From Candolleomyces eurysporus (lineage: Eukaryota; Basidiomycota; Agaricomycetes; Agaricales; Psathyrellaceae): a stretch of DNA of 64,000 bases. Made by a program: the position numbers and the translations under genes. Where the stretch lies: positions 1 to 64,000 of the forward strand of contig JANBPK010000752.1 of the NCBI GenBank assembly GCA_027579435.1. The letters are read 5' to 3'. Shown one piece after another: positions 34,981 through 47,616 of this stretch (positions within the stretch are counted from its first letter, which is position 1; each line of letters opens with the position of its first letter). The notes below the pieces were generated by a model that was given only the letters and a program-made list of their open reading frames with translations, searched no databases and was not told the origin of the DNA.

Positions 34981-36496
34981 GTTCGAGTTCCTCGTGTGGC
35001 ATTGACATCATGCCTCTGGGCATTGTGGTAGGGGCGAGTGGAGGGAGAAGTCGGTCAGTCTGCTCCAGATGTGTTTGATGTGACAGGGTGACAGGGTATT
35101 ATGTAGCAGACTGCTAGGTTGAAGGAAGAGGAGGACGAGGGGGACGGAGGTGGGTCCAGTCCGTGATTTGCGGTTGTCTGTACAATACCATTCGCATAAC
35201 TGTATCCCTATAGGTTTCGGATGCTGTACAGCGGTGAGTATTCGCCTTTCATTTGGGCTGGTAGAGGCGAAAACGGTATCCCGAAGGTCTGTCCGAGAGG
35301 CCCATGAATGTTTGCGTATCTGACGTAGCGAAAAGTGGCGTGAAAGATTTGTCTGTATTTGGCCCAAGGGAGTCAGCTTGGCGCCGCTAGCCTGAGCGCT
35401 GAGCCTCCGCTCCCAGAACCGCCATCCATTCAGGAATCCGGCCGCGTTAAATTTTGAGACCTCTCAGAAAAGATGAACAAAACCTTCTATACATGGCTAA
35501 GGAATGCGGCAGCACCCCTTAACTTCGAATTCAATACACTTGCCTAATCTGCGGTCCCTCGATTCCTGGAGCAGCTTGAGGTCTTTAGATATCCCTAGGT
35601 AAGTTGTTCAAATCGGATTGCGATCTTACGCCAGCTCAATGTGTGCCCTTCTAGAGTTCACTCAGGGACAGGCAACATCGACCCTGTCCTCTGCAGTCTC
35701 CGCATCGAAAGACGGAGCGAGACGATTGACAGTTCCTTTGTACGCTGCGATTCGTGAATTACGTTCAGGAATGGATAGAACCATACGCCCTTCGCCTGGT
35801 ATGGCTGCTTCGCCTTGGGTGCTGCATGAGAGTGTCCGCCCAAATCTGATTGAGGCCCCTAGTGCCTTCCTTTCACCTCGACAAGCCTCGACAGTTGTCT
35901 GTATCTTCAGAGCCGCTACCTCGCCATATATTGACATACACTCTGCTCCATCGGTTAAAAGGCTTCTTTCGCCGGTGTGGACAAGGGATGGCACATGGTC
36001 GGATTTTATTGCGGCTGGGATCACCATAACAGGAGATCAAGTCGTCCGAAGTTGTCATTGGAGGCGTTTTCAATTTCAGGTGGGCCATCACTAAATCAAT
36101 GAAACTCTGACAAGCACAGGTGTACATGGCGTATCGCTTACCAGCGATTACCAGCGATTACCAGCGATGAAAAGGTTCCGTAAGGTTCCGTCAGCGGCGA
36201 AAATGCAATTATATGCGCTGATATTCAATTGTCAGCCTACAACNTTTTTTAGTGATGGCGCTACTACGCGCGCACACACACACCTCATTTAGCCTTATCG
36301 TACTGATCGCAAGCTATAGATTGAATACCATGGACGGCCACAGCGGAATTCGTTGAAACTTACTTTGAGCGCCAGGATGGAGATCTGCGTGCACGGCTCA
36401 CGAGATGGGATGAAACCCTCATTTGGTTCATTATTCTTGCAAGGAGATATATACCAGGAAGCTCAGCGGGCTTCCGTCACTTGTCGCTCGCCCATA
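34981..36496. repeat. Non-coding block repeated upstream of each P450 gene (copy 1)
   Basis: The block has counterparts upstream of the other two P450 genes, at about 40480-41735 and 46270-47616. Shared landmarks include a string with TTTGTCTGTATTTGGCCC, a CCTAGGTAAG-type string near 35600, and a segment ending GGCACATGGTCGGAT. Open frames on the minus strand (36027-35662 here, 41504-41262 in copy 2) are similar to each other but match no family I know and decay in copy 3. It may hold promoter sequence plus the remains of another gene. Confidence 0.55.
36138..36167 (+). repeat. Three 10-bp tandem units
   Basis: Three exact copies of TTACCAGCGA, followed at about 36172-36190 by a doubled AAGGTTCCGT-type unit. 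They occur only in the copy upstream of the first P450 gene. They are probably replication slippage products. Confidence 0.8.
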
Positions 36497-38606
36497 ATGT
36501 GGGACTTGCCTTTCATCCCCCTCTTCCTCGGAATTGCTTTCGTTTTCTTTGTGCGGCCAGTGATTGCTCGCAGAAAGCGGAATCCTCGTCGCCTACCTCT
36601 CCCCCCTGGTCCCAAGGGTTTGCCTGGGCTTGGTAATATGTTCCAGTTCCCTAAAGCACTTACATGGGAAGCGTACGACAAGCTCTGCAAAGAACATGGT
36701 ACGCCATCTTTACCAGCACACTATCTAGCTATCTAGATACATTGTTGATACACTGATCGGGATCCGCTCTTCTGTAGGTGACATCATCTATATGACAGCG
36801 CTAGGTCAAGGGGTTCTGGTCATAGGCTCTCAGCGACGTGCAGTTGATTTGTTGGAAAAGAGGGCCACAAACTATTCGGATCGCCCAGTTATCCCAACTA
36901 TCGAGTTGTAAGCAAGATCGATATATTGGTGGTTGCAATCACTTACTGGTTTTAGGATCGGTCTCAACTGGAGCTTCGCTCTCATGCGCTACGGTACCGT
37001 GTGGAGACAACACCGCCGCGCTTTTCACAAGTTTTTCAGCAACAACGCTCTACCGACCTGGCACCCTATTATGTACGAATCGATCAAGGCTCTCCTGCTT
37101 AAGGTTCAATCACGACCTGATGACATCTTCGAGCATGTGCAGTGGTGCGTGGCACAAGTTTTCTTCTAGGCTTTTTCGTTTTCTGACCGCCTTGCTATCC
37201 CCGACATTAGGATGTTTGGAACCCTAATTATGCGCGTCGCCTACGGTTTTGACGACACTCGACAAAACGAAGCTCTCGCTGATAATGCTGAGGCCGTGAT
37301 TCGGGGTTTTCATAGGACCACGGCCCCTGGAAGGTTTCTCGTGAACTCTTTCCCGTCTCTCAGGCATGTGCCCTCTTGGTTTCCTGGTGCAGGATTCAAG
37401 AGACATCTCGAGAGCTTGTCTCAGATGAGCTATAAGGCTATTTATCAACCATTCGAAGAGGCGAAGTTTGACCATGTAAGCTCACTGCCTCCCCATACTA
37501 TTGCTCGACCTCACAACGCAATATCCAGGCTCATGGACGGAAAGGAAGGTATCATAGCATGGCCGCTAGCTTCATCGATGATATGTCTGAAGGAGGTGCC
37601 GGAACCCGGGAGGAAATGGAATACGTAGCACGTAGCGTATGTGGTACAGCTTATCTGGGTAAGTTGGTACTCGCTTGATCAGAATGCAAAATCCAAGTTA
37701 ACGGTCCTACGTCCTTCGCAGCTGGATCTGAGACTATCGTCAGTTCAAGTCTGGCGCTCATATACGCACTCGGTAGCCACCCGGACGTGCAGAAAAGGGC
37801 TCAAACGGAAATTGATTCCATAGTTGGTCTGGATCGATTTCCAATGCCGGATGATATCAAGGATTTGCCATATGTCCATGCTATTCTCAAGGAGCTCAAC
37901 CGGTGGTTTACCGCTCTGCCCCTTGGTGAGTTTCAGGTCACGATCAGCCTATTTCTCGTTTCACCTTTGACCTGTAAATGGCCTATGTGTCTATCCGCTC
38001 CTCATCCCTAGGTCTTCCGCACTCCAACACCGAGGATGATGAATATGATGGCTACTTCATCCCGAAAGGAACCGTTATCCTCTCAAATAACTGGTGAGTG
38101 CATACCATACCTACAAACTTTCCAAGTAATGAAGCGATATCCAGGGCTATGATGCATAATCCAGAAGTCTTCGACAGGCCTTTTGAATTCATCCCTGAGC
38201 GTTACCTGAAAGAAGGAAAGATAGATGGGTCTGTCCCAGATGTTGAGACTGTTACATTTGGACATGGCCGTCGGTGAGTCACAGTTCTTTCCTGCTTCGG
38301 TCAACTTTACGGATATCCACTTCAGAGTCTGCCCCGGGCGTGATTTCAGCAAAGACGCGATGTTCCTTTTGGTAGCCTCTCTTCTCGCCACGTTCACGAT
38401 CAGCACCCCAAAGGATGAGGAAGGAAACGTGATCCCTACCTTGAGGCTCGAACCTCTGCATCCTTCCGCAAGGTAGGTCTACCAACGTTTAATCTTCTAT
38501 AACGAACGATGACACGGAACCTCTGCATATTTTCGTCTGGCGCAGACTTCTTCCCTTTAAGTGCGAGTTCCATTTAAGGCCTGGGCGCGAGCATTTTCTG
38601 CAATAA
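36497..38606 (+). CDS. Cytochrome P450 monooxygenase, tandem copy 1
   Basis: Ten exons (36497-36698, 36778-36907, 36956-37144, 37211-37475, 37529-37658, 37722-37925, 38012-38093, 38145-38273, 38326-38472, 38546-38606) give 1539 nt, 512 aa, all phases consistent. It is a microsomal P450: N-terminal membrane anchor ([16 protein letters not shown]), basic RRKRNPRR, then the proline hinge [15 protein letters not shown]. The I-helix has AGSET, the K-helix E-x-x-R is KELNRWF, and the PERF-like motif is IPERYLK. The haem loop FGHGRRVCPGRD is split by an intron after the second Arg. Such proteins use an NADPH-P450 reductase. The substrate is unknown. An epoxide-hydrolase remnant lies downstream on the other strand. 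Confidence 0.92.
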
Positions 38607-38829
38607 GTGGGAGATACCCGTTATCACGATAGTCACGATAGATGAACTTCAATGTAAAGTACTCTTTTCAATAAGCCTCACGTCAGGGAAGGTTCGTTTA
38701 CAATAAAACCAGGGCAGGTAACACTGAGAAAGGATTATAACGTACCAATAACCGTAAACACTGAATCCTAGAGCCTGGGTGAACTGGGACGAGGATCGGT
38801 ATGACAGTCAGCAGAACGTTGGTTGACAA

Positions 38830-39369
38830 TGGCCACGGTCGAACTAAACGTACCTCAGTCTGTAGCTGCTCGAATCTCATGATCTCGCGTGGGGAGGGAC
38901 GTACCCGGCCGCGAAAAAACCCGAATCCGAGGAACCGGTCCGCAAACAAGCCGCCCAGCACACTAGTCGTCTTTGAACTCTTACAACCAACAAACACTCG
39001 TTCAGTACAGTTCACCTCGGTGAGGAAGAGATGGCGAACGCACCAGTCGTGTCCGATGGCGATCACATTTGTGAGCTTTCGTGGTCAACGATCTCAAGAA
39101 GATCCTTGGCCAACAAGCCGTAAAAATATTCTTTATGGTCCACCGGCTTATCCGTCCCACCGTATTCGAGCTGGTTGGGGGCGACGGGACCGTACCCCTT
39201 CGTCTTGAAGTGATTGATTTGATGGTGCCAGTCGATAGCGAGGAAAGCAGTGGACCAAGAGCAAGGAGAGCTCGCCGGGCTCTCGAGCGGAGAAGAAGTA
39301 GCGGTATTTGTAGCCCCGGGAGACTTTAAAGTCCTTGAAGGAAGCCAAGAGATATTCGAGCGACGACAT
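38830..39369 (-). pseudogene. Epoxide hydrolase (alpha/beta hydrolase) 5' fragment
   Basis: From the ATG at 39369 the sequence reads MSSLEYLLASFKDFKVSRG, then LLLVHCFP (oxyanion loop), AIDWHHQINHFKTKGYG, LEYGGTDKPVDHKEYFYG, then VIAIGHDWC around the nucleophile Asp, and after a likely small intron GGLFADRFLGFGFF. That is the first 120 or so residues of an epoxide hydrolase. Two single-base shifts occur, at about 39270 and 39070. The Gly usual after GHDW is Cys, and the cap and the catalytic His/Asp half are missing. It lies between two P450 genes. A second, more decayed copy is at 45235-45698. Confidence 0.75.
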
Positions 39370-41735
39370 GGTGGTGTGGTAAGGCGGTTTTGAAAGGAAA
39401 GATGTCTAGCTTTTATACTGATTGTCAACACAAGCCTGTTCCAGACTTTCAAACGGGGTGTAACATTAGCGACCTGTGGGAAGTGGCCACTGCTTCGCAC
39501 GGCAGTTGTTCAAGGCATTTTGACTTCACCAGTATATGAAGTGCTTCCAAAGTTGGAGGTTAGAGGGGCAGCGAACGTGAACCCAAAAAAGGAGAACGGG
39601 AAACAGCGGTGCCGTTGTTGGTTCCTGCACATGCCGCGCGTCCATCTTGGCGCCTGGAATCAAGATACCTCGGAACATCGGACCTCACTGCTTCCCCAGG
39701 CCAACTTGAATGACTGTGCCAACGCATGACAAAATGACGGTTACTGACCAGGCTGGGCTGACCGAAACGGAGCTGATAATCCCTCAGCATGAGGCCCTGT
39801 CGCGAACGATATGATGGGAGGGTCAGAAGACCGTGACCAAGGTACGCCAATATGCTCTTTGCGGTTGACTTCGAGCACGCGCCCGAACAACAGATACGGA
39901 GGTCTTTGACTCCGACATCGTGCCAGTACCTGCGAACGAGCACTCAGAGGGTTGTAGGAAGATGTTGGGTCAGGAAAATGAGGGCGTGACGGAAAATAGA
40001 TGAGGTCAGTTCGCTTCTGGTGCCTACGGCTATACCTTTCACCTTTCAGCTTGCCCCAAACGTTGCCCCGATTCCTTGGCGGCGGCTGCAACCCACTCTC
40101 GAGATCTCAGCTCTGATAGTGGTACACGCGAACGATGGCAATTCAAAGGATAATCTTCGACGGAGGTAGCAATTGGCAGGAGAAGAGCTGAAGAGGGACA
40201 TGAGAGCTCTGGGCTCCCTATGGGTGTGAGCAAGGTTAGCACCTTCACCGAGACTATCCAGTTCAGCCCGGTACTGGAACCCGGAACTTGTCATGTAGAG
40301 CTATGACACTTCAAGTTCTGCATCTTATCTTCCGACCCTCCAGCATGGCAAGATAGATTATGACAAGGTTGTGAAAAGTTACTTCTGGGTGACACATGAA
40401 ATTGCCTTCGTCATGTCGGGCAGCAGAACCAAGTCATTGTCGTAAACAACGACGGCTGGTATAGCCCAATGTCATATTTCCCAGTGCTTAACAATTCGCC
40501 AAGTCCAAGGATCGACCAATGTACCATTCCGAGCTCGGGTTCTGCGCAATCCACCCAACCGTTGGTGATGTGACTTCTCTAGCAAGATACAGCTGTGCAG
40601 TTTATTTGCAAACGACTGGAAGTTTACAGGTTTGGGACCCTGTGCAGCGGTGAGTATATGTCTTTCACTTGGGCTGGTAGACACGAAAACGTTGTCCTTG
40701 AGGTCTGCCCGAGAGGGCCCTTGTTTGTATACCTGACGTAGCGAAAGGTGGCGTGAAACGTTTGTCTGTATTTGGCCCAAGGGAGTCAGCGTGGCGCCGC
40801 TGGAATTGAAACTTGGCATGTGCCCTCCGTTCCCAAAATCGCCGTCCACCCAGGAATCTGGCCGCTTTAATTTATGAGACCTCTCAGACAAGATGAAACA
40901 AATATTCTATACGTGGTTAAGGAATGCGGCGGCACCCCTTAATTTCGAATTCAATACACTTGCCTAGTCATCTGCAGTCTCTCGACTCCTGGAGAAGAGC
41001 TTGAGACTTTTGGCTGTACCTAGGGTAAGTTGTTCAAATCGGATTGCGATCTTACCCCAGCTCAATGTGTGCCCTTTTAGAATTCACCCAGGGACAGGTG
41101 ACATCGATCCTACCAGCCTCTGCAGTCTCCGCATCGAAAGCCGAAGCAAGTCGATTGACGGTTCCGTTCTACGCTGTGATTCGTAGATTACGTTAATGAA
41201 TGAACAGAACTATAATCATATGCCGTCCGCCTGGTAGGGCTGCGTTGCCTTGGATGCTGCATCAGGATGTCCGCTTAAATCTGATTGACGCGCCTAGTGC
41301 CATTCTTTCACCTCGACAAGCTTCGACAGTCATCTCGATTCTCAGAGCCGTTGCTTCGCCATTTGTTGACATACGCTCTACTCCCTCGGTGAAAAAGCTT
41401 CTTTCGCCGGTGTAGACAAGGGATGGCACATGGTCGGATGTAATTGCGGCTGGGATCACCATAAAAGGAGATGAAGTCATCCGTTGTGATTGGAGGCGTT
41501 TCAATTACAGGTGGGCGCTATTACAAGGCTACATACTCATATAACCTTATCGTACCAATCGCAGGATATGAATTGAACCTCATTGACGGCCACAACGGAA
41601 TCATTGAAACTTGCTTTGAGCGCCGAGATGGAGATCTGCCAGGAAATGGGACGAAACCCTCATTTGGTTCATTCTTGCGACGAGACATATAACAGGGAGT
41701 TCAGCAGGCTTCCGTCACTTGTCACCCGCCCATAA
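39370..41735. other. Repeated non-coding flank of P450 copy 2
   Basis: 39740-40450 resembles 33200-33850, and 40480-41735 resembles 35210-36496. The stretch is therefore the left part of the second amplification unit. Short open frames exist, but none is conserved as protein between copies except the minus-strand 41504-41262 frame noted under copy 1. No gene is supported. Confidence 0.5.
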
Positions 41736-43830
41736 TGTGGGACTTACCTTTCATCCCCCTCTTCCTCGGAATCGCTTTCGNTTTTTTTTGTGCGGCCAGT
41801 AGTTGCCCACAGAAAGCGGAATCCTCGTCACCTGCCTCTTCCACCTGGTCCCAAGGGTCTACCTGTGCTTGGTAATATGTTCCAGTTCCCTAGAGCTCTT
41901 CCATGGGAGGCGTACAATAAACTCTGCAAAGAACATGGTACGCCATCTTTACTTCCTCAGCACACTATTTAGCTATTTAGCTTACGCTGATCGGGATCTG
42001 CGCTTCCGTAGGTGACATCATCTACATGACAGCTCTAGGTCAAGGGGTTCTGGTCCTCGGCTCTCAGCGACGCGCTGTTGATTTGTTGGAAAAGAGGGCC
42101 ACAAACTATTCGGATCGCCCAGTTATCCCAACTATCGAGTTGTAAGCAAGATCGATATATTGGTGGTTGCCATCACTTACTAGTTTTAGGATCGGTCTCA
42201 ACTGGAGCTTCGCTCTCATGCGCTACGGTGCCGTATGGAGACAACACCGCCGCGCTTTTCACAAGTACTTTAGCAGCAATGCTATACCAACTTGGCATCC
42301 TATTATGTACGAATCGATCAAGGCTCTCCTCCTGAAGGTTCGGTCACGACCTGATGATATCTTCGAGCATGTGCAATTGTGCGTCGCAGAAGTTCTTTTT
42401 GGCTTGTTCGTTTTCTGATCGCCTTGCTACTTCCGGTATTAGGATGTTTGGAACCCTAATTATGCGCATTGCCTACGGTTTTGACGACACTCGACAAAAC
42501 GAAGCTCTCGTTGACAATGCTGAGGCCGTGATTCGGGGGTTTCACAGGACCACGGCCCCTGGAAGGTTTCTCGTGAACTCTTTCCCATTTCTCAGGCATG
42601 TGCCCTCCTGGTTTCCTGGTGCGGGGTTCAAGAGACATCTCGAGAGCTTGTCTCAGATGAGCTTTAAGGCTATCTATCAACCATTCGAAGAGGCGAAACT
42701 TGACCATGTGAGCCACATTACCTCTCCATACTCCCGCTCTCACAGCGCAATATCCAGGCTCATGGAAGGAAAGGAAGATATCATAGCATGGCGGCTAGCT
42801 TCATCGATAGTATGTCTGAAGAAGGTGCTGGAACCCGGGAGGAGATGGAATACGTAGCACGTAGCGTATGTGGTACAGCTTATCTGGGTAAGTTGGTACT
42901 CGCTTGATCAGAATGCAAGATCCAAGTTAACGGCCGAGGTCCTTCGCAGCTGGTTCCGAAACCATCGTCAGTTCAAGTCTGGCGCTCATATACGCACTCG
43001 GTAGCCACCTGGACGTGCAGAAGAGGGCCCAAATGGAAATTGATTCCATAGTTGGTCTAGATCGGTTGCCAATGATGGATGATATCAAGGATTTGCCGTA
43101 TGTCCATGCTATTGTCAAGGAGCTCAACCGGTGGTTTACCGTTCTGCCCCTTGGTGAGTATCGGATCATGGTCAGCCTATTTCTCATTTCACCTTTGACT
43201 TGGAATCGGCCTATGTGCTATTCGCTTCTCAACCCTAGGTCTTCCGCACTCCAACACCGAGGATGATGAATATGACGGCTACTTCATCCCGAAAGGAACC
43301 ATTATCCTCCCAAATAACTGGTGAGTCTATACCATACTGACAAACTCTCCAAGTAGTGAAACAATATCCAGGGCTATAATGCATAATCCAGAAGTCTTCG
43401 ACAAACCTTTCGAGTTCATCCCTGAGCGTTACCTAAAAGAAGGAAAGATAGATGGGTCTGTCCCGGATGTTGACACTGCTACCTTTGGCCATGGCCGTCG
43501 GTGAGTCACGATTCTGTTATGCTTCGTTCAAATTAACGGATGTCCACTTCAGAGTCTGCCCCGGGCGTGATTTCAGCAAAGACGCGATGTTCCTTTTGGT
43601 AGCTTCTCTTCTCGCCACGTTCACGATCAGCACCCCAAAGGATGAGGAAGGAAACGTGATCCCTACCTTGAGGCTCGAACCTCTGCATCCTTCCGCAAGG
43701 TAGGTCTACCAACGTTTAATCTTCTATAACGAACGATGACACGGAACCTCTGCATATTTTCATCTGAAGTAAACTTCTTCCCTTCAAGTGTGAGTTTTAT
43801 TTAAGGCCCGGGCGCGAGCACCTGCAATAA
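41736..43830 (+). CDS. Cytochrome P450 monooxygenase, tandem copy 2
   Basis: Same ten-exon structure as copy 1: 41736-41937, 42012-42141, 42190-42378, 42443-42707, 42758-42887, 42950-43153, 43239-43320, 43372-43500, 43553-43699, 43770-43830, all ends at homologous places; 1539 nt. Motifs: [19 protein letters not shown] in the I-helix, [26 protein letters not shown]. It is very close to copy 1 in exons and in several introns, so the duplication is recent. Exon 1 is uncertain. There is an N at 41781 in a T run, and a C/T run at about 41756-41762 differs by one base from copy 1. The frame through the membrane anchor is therefore unclear, while the rest is clean. The last intron ends CTGAAG rather than a CAG. 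Confidence 0.88.
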
Positions 43831-45234
43831 GTGGGAGATACCCGTAATCCCAATAGACGAACCTAAATATAAAGTACTATTTGCAATAAGACTTGAGTTA
43901 GGGGAAGGTTGATGAAGAAAACACCAGAGCCGAACGAAACGGAGGGTCCTGCTGCCTTGTGACGCCACTGATTCGCCTTTCTGATCGTCATGTTCATCCC
44001 TTGTCTTAGTATATGCTTCCCCTTCCAGATATCACATCTATCACAAGGATACTCCATGTAAGTCTTTGGATGGCCTTCTCCCCAAGTCAGTTACTTGTAT
44101 CCTGTAGCAGTGTCCCATACCCAGGGCGCAGTATAGGTGTGCATATACTTTCTGGCCCGTTGTCTTTTCTGATCAGCTATTTATCTATCATTCGGGTCTT
44201 TTTCCTGTGTCATAGTACTGTACAGTATAATGCTCATCAACGCTCTCTTTATCCAGGTTAGTGATGAGAGCGGGAAAGAGACTGGGCGCTCGGAAAGCCG
44301 TCGTTGTGAGTTGCCTGTTATTACCAACCAAGTGTGCTGTATTATAATAGCTTTTGTTGGACCCGATCCACCAGCGTCTTATGAACGAGGATGTGACAAC
44401 GTCTGGGAATCTCGATTTCCAGACGAACACTAAATTGTCCGTCTGAATCGCAGGAAAGGGGCAACGCCGTTGGTTCTGGTGCTAATGCCAGCCATGCACC
44501 AGGGTTGAGGGTTATCCGGGATAAATAACGTATGGATGAGGAGCGCGATGAACAGGGTCCTATACTCAAATGGCGAAAGAATGAGAATATGTCTTACGAA
44601 TTCCGTTACGTGGGTGTTTTTGGATTGGAATGCTTAGTGGGTCTGTCGGTTGTTGCTACCTCGCCGGCAATCTAACAGCGTTGGCAGAGGAGATTTGTGG
44701 AGACAGGGACAGATTTCGCAGTGGTATGTCAAAACTGATCTGCTTCAATGCTGATGACCCTGATATTTCCAGTTGGTATTAGAGCAGTCGAGTCGCCCTG
44801 CCGAAAAACGATGTCCGATTGGCAAAGCCTCTCACGAGGTTGTGAAACTGTTGTTAGAACATTGGACAGTATTTGCACCGGGTTGTGTGCCTTAATTCTC
44901 CCCCGTATCATACTGTTTATCGTGACTGGGCTTATTTACTTCCTAAATTCCACCTCTACCACCTTCCTGCCGTTTTTCTTGGACTTCCAGAAAGCTCACT
45001 CTCTCGCTACTCAATTCTTTATTCGCATGTAAGGAGAGAACGGTGCTATCCTTGCAGATTTTACTCGCATTTCCCCGCTCGTTCGCATCCAGTGAGCTCT
45101 GATTATCCTGTCTACTATTAATCGCGGGTCTGACACCCTGTTTATATAATCACAGTAGCTCTGCGCAGCGAAAACCTCCGGGCGTGGGTGGATATAGAGA
45201 GAGATTTCACTGCGAATACCATCTAGAAGCTATT
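43831..45234. other. Intergenic, no gene supported
   Basis: The first ~60 bases repeat the 3' flank of P450 copy 1. The remaining 1.3 kb shows only short frames with no domain, start context or counterpart elsewhere in the window. Confidence 0.4.
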
Positions 45235-45698
45235 CGAATGCAATGATCGTACCGTGACAGGGAAGGGTGTACCCAGCCGCTCGAACCCAGAACTAAGGAT
45301 CCGGTCTGCGAACCATTTGCCCGGCACACTCGTCGTGTTTGACCGCCTATATCCAATTAACCTCATTCAGTACAATACACCGCAGTGAGCAGAGAATGGC
45401 GAACGCACCAATCGTGTCCGATAACGATCACATCGGTGAGCCTTTCGTAATTTACAAACTGTGGAGACATTATTTATGATCCACTGGCCTATCCGTCCCG
45501 TCGTATCCGAGCTGGTCTAGGTCAACGAGACCATAGCGCTTCGCCTTGGGGTAGTTGATCTGATGAGGGAAGGGAATCCGTGTATCAAAGAGCAGGGTGT
45601 GCTTGCCGGGCTCGGGTGGAGCGAGAGTAGTGGTAGTGGTGGCCCTGGGCGACTTTGAAATCCTCGAAGGATGCAAAGAGAGATTTGAGCGATGACAT
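45235..45698 (-). pseudogene. Epoxide hydrolase 5' fragment, second copy
   Basis: The minus strand from 45698 reads MSSLKSLFASFEDFKVAQG, later LDQLGYDGTDRPVDHK, then VIGHDW-like sequence near 45420 and FADRILSSGF near 45290. It aligns along its length with the remnant at 38830-39369 and stops at about the same place in the protein, but has more stops and gaps. The truncation therefore probably predates the duplication that created the second P450 unit. Confidence 0.65.
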
Positions 45699-47616
45699 TG
45701 TGGCGTCAGTTTTGGAAGGAAAGAGATCTAGCTTTTATACAGAAGCCTGCCCTCCTCAGCTTTTTAGATGGAATGAAGAAGAATAACGTTCGTGATATCG
45801 GGCCTCCCTCCTTGGCTAATGACCGTGCCCAATATTGCGCAACATGACACTGGCAAACGTCAGGGAATTTCAGCACCGTTTGGTTTAGCATGCGAATCAG
45901 GCCCCTATTGTGAATATGGTGCCAATGCCACCGTCAGAAGACCAGGTACGGCGACCTTGCGGAATGCGCTTCACACATTGATATTAAGATACTTCGGCAT
46001 CGTACCTTATTGTCGGTTCAACTCATCAAGCTAGCATCAAGGTTGATGTCAGTAATAACCCATCGACATTGGAAACTTACAGACACACAAGGTCCGTGAG
46101 TGATATCAATGAACCCGTCTCCTTTCTACCTCAAGCCCTCGACGTAGGCACGATGAAAACCTGCTCTTTCGATTCATTGAACGAAGAGCCTCTGGATCAC
46201 GCAAAGCGCTTAGGTATCTCGTCGCGTGCCTTCAATCACTCAATAAAGTCTGGAACACCTTGATGATCAATATACCTCGGCACATTGTAGTAGGGGTGAG
46301 TCTGGAAGGAGAGGTCGCTCGGTCTTAGAACGATTCTTTTCTCTCATGAGTGTCTGGTTCGCGAGACTGGCTGCATGCATTTTGATGTGACAGGACCAGA
46401 TCATTAGGTTATAAGGAGGAGGATGATGAAGAGAGGGTATCATTTCCATGCCACTCTCAATGTGATAGCATTGCATGGCTTGTTTTGGTATTCCACAGAT
46501 ACAGTCAAGTGTTCGTCTCAGATGTAGCAAAGAGTTGAAGGGCTCGTTCCGTTTGGCAGGTAAAGTGGCGTGAAATATTTGTCTGTATTTGGCCCTCAGG
46601 GGGAGTCAGTTACTATATGCGCCGCTGGAATCGACACTTGAACCTGAACTTGCTCCTCCTCTCCCAGAGTCACCATCTTCTCAGGAAGCTGGCCAACCTG
46701 TTACGATAAATTTGTAAGACCTCTCAAAGGAGATGACACAGATCTTCTAGTATACGTGATTCAGGGACCCGGCGGCCGATTTCTCCCCTTAATCTGTATG
46801 CAGCTGCTCAAGCTGCAGTCCCTTGATTCCTGGCACAGAGCTTGCGGCTCTTGCTTATCCGTAGGTAAGTTTCTCAAGTCGGAATGTGACCTTACCTCCG
46901 CTCGACGTGTAGCCCTTTAGAATTCACCCAGGGATGAGTTACATCGATCCTGCCAATCCCTGCGGTCTCCGCCTCGCCGAAAGATGGAGCGGGTGATTCT
47001 ATCTCCCCCAAACTTATGATTGACATCTCCGTTCTACGTCGTGAATTACGTTCAAGAATGAATAGGACTAGAAAGATCATAACCCCTTCGCTTGGTTAAG
47101 TATGGCTGCGTCGCCTTGGGTGCCGCATCAGAGTATCCACTCGAATCTGATTGACGCGCCTAGTGCCTTTCTTTCACCTCAACAGTCATCTCGATTCTCA
47201 GAGCCGCTACGTCGCCATTCAGTGTTATTCGCCGGATTCCTATTGTGAACGACGTTCCTTCGCAGGCGTAGACAAGGGACAACATGGTCGGAAGATATTG
47301 CGGCTGGGATCACTGTAATATGAGACCGGGTCATTCATTGTCACTGTCTCGGAGGCGGTTTAATCACAAGTGAGCGCTGTAACAATGCTACATGTTCATA
47401 TGACCTTATCTCACTAACATGATATGACATTAAATCCCACGAGTAGCCTCAACGGAATTCATTGAAGCCTGCTATGAACCCTGAGATGGAGATCTGCCCT
47501 GATGTAGGAGGAAACCCGCATTTAGTTCATTCATTCTTGCGAGACAGAGGAGATATATACATGGAAGAAAAGAAGAAGCCCAGCGGCCTTTCATCACCGC
47601 GACTTGTCACTCTCCC
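45699..47616. other. Repeated non-coding flank of P450 copy 3
   Basis: About 46270-46650 and 46840-47616 match the blocks upstream of the other two P450 genes, with more substitutions and small gaps. This makes the third unit the most diverged one. 45720-46260 is not clearly repeated. No gene is supported. Confidence 0.5.
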
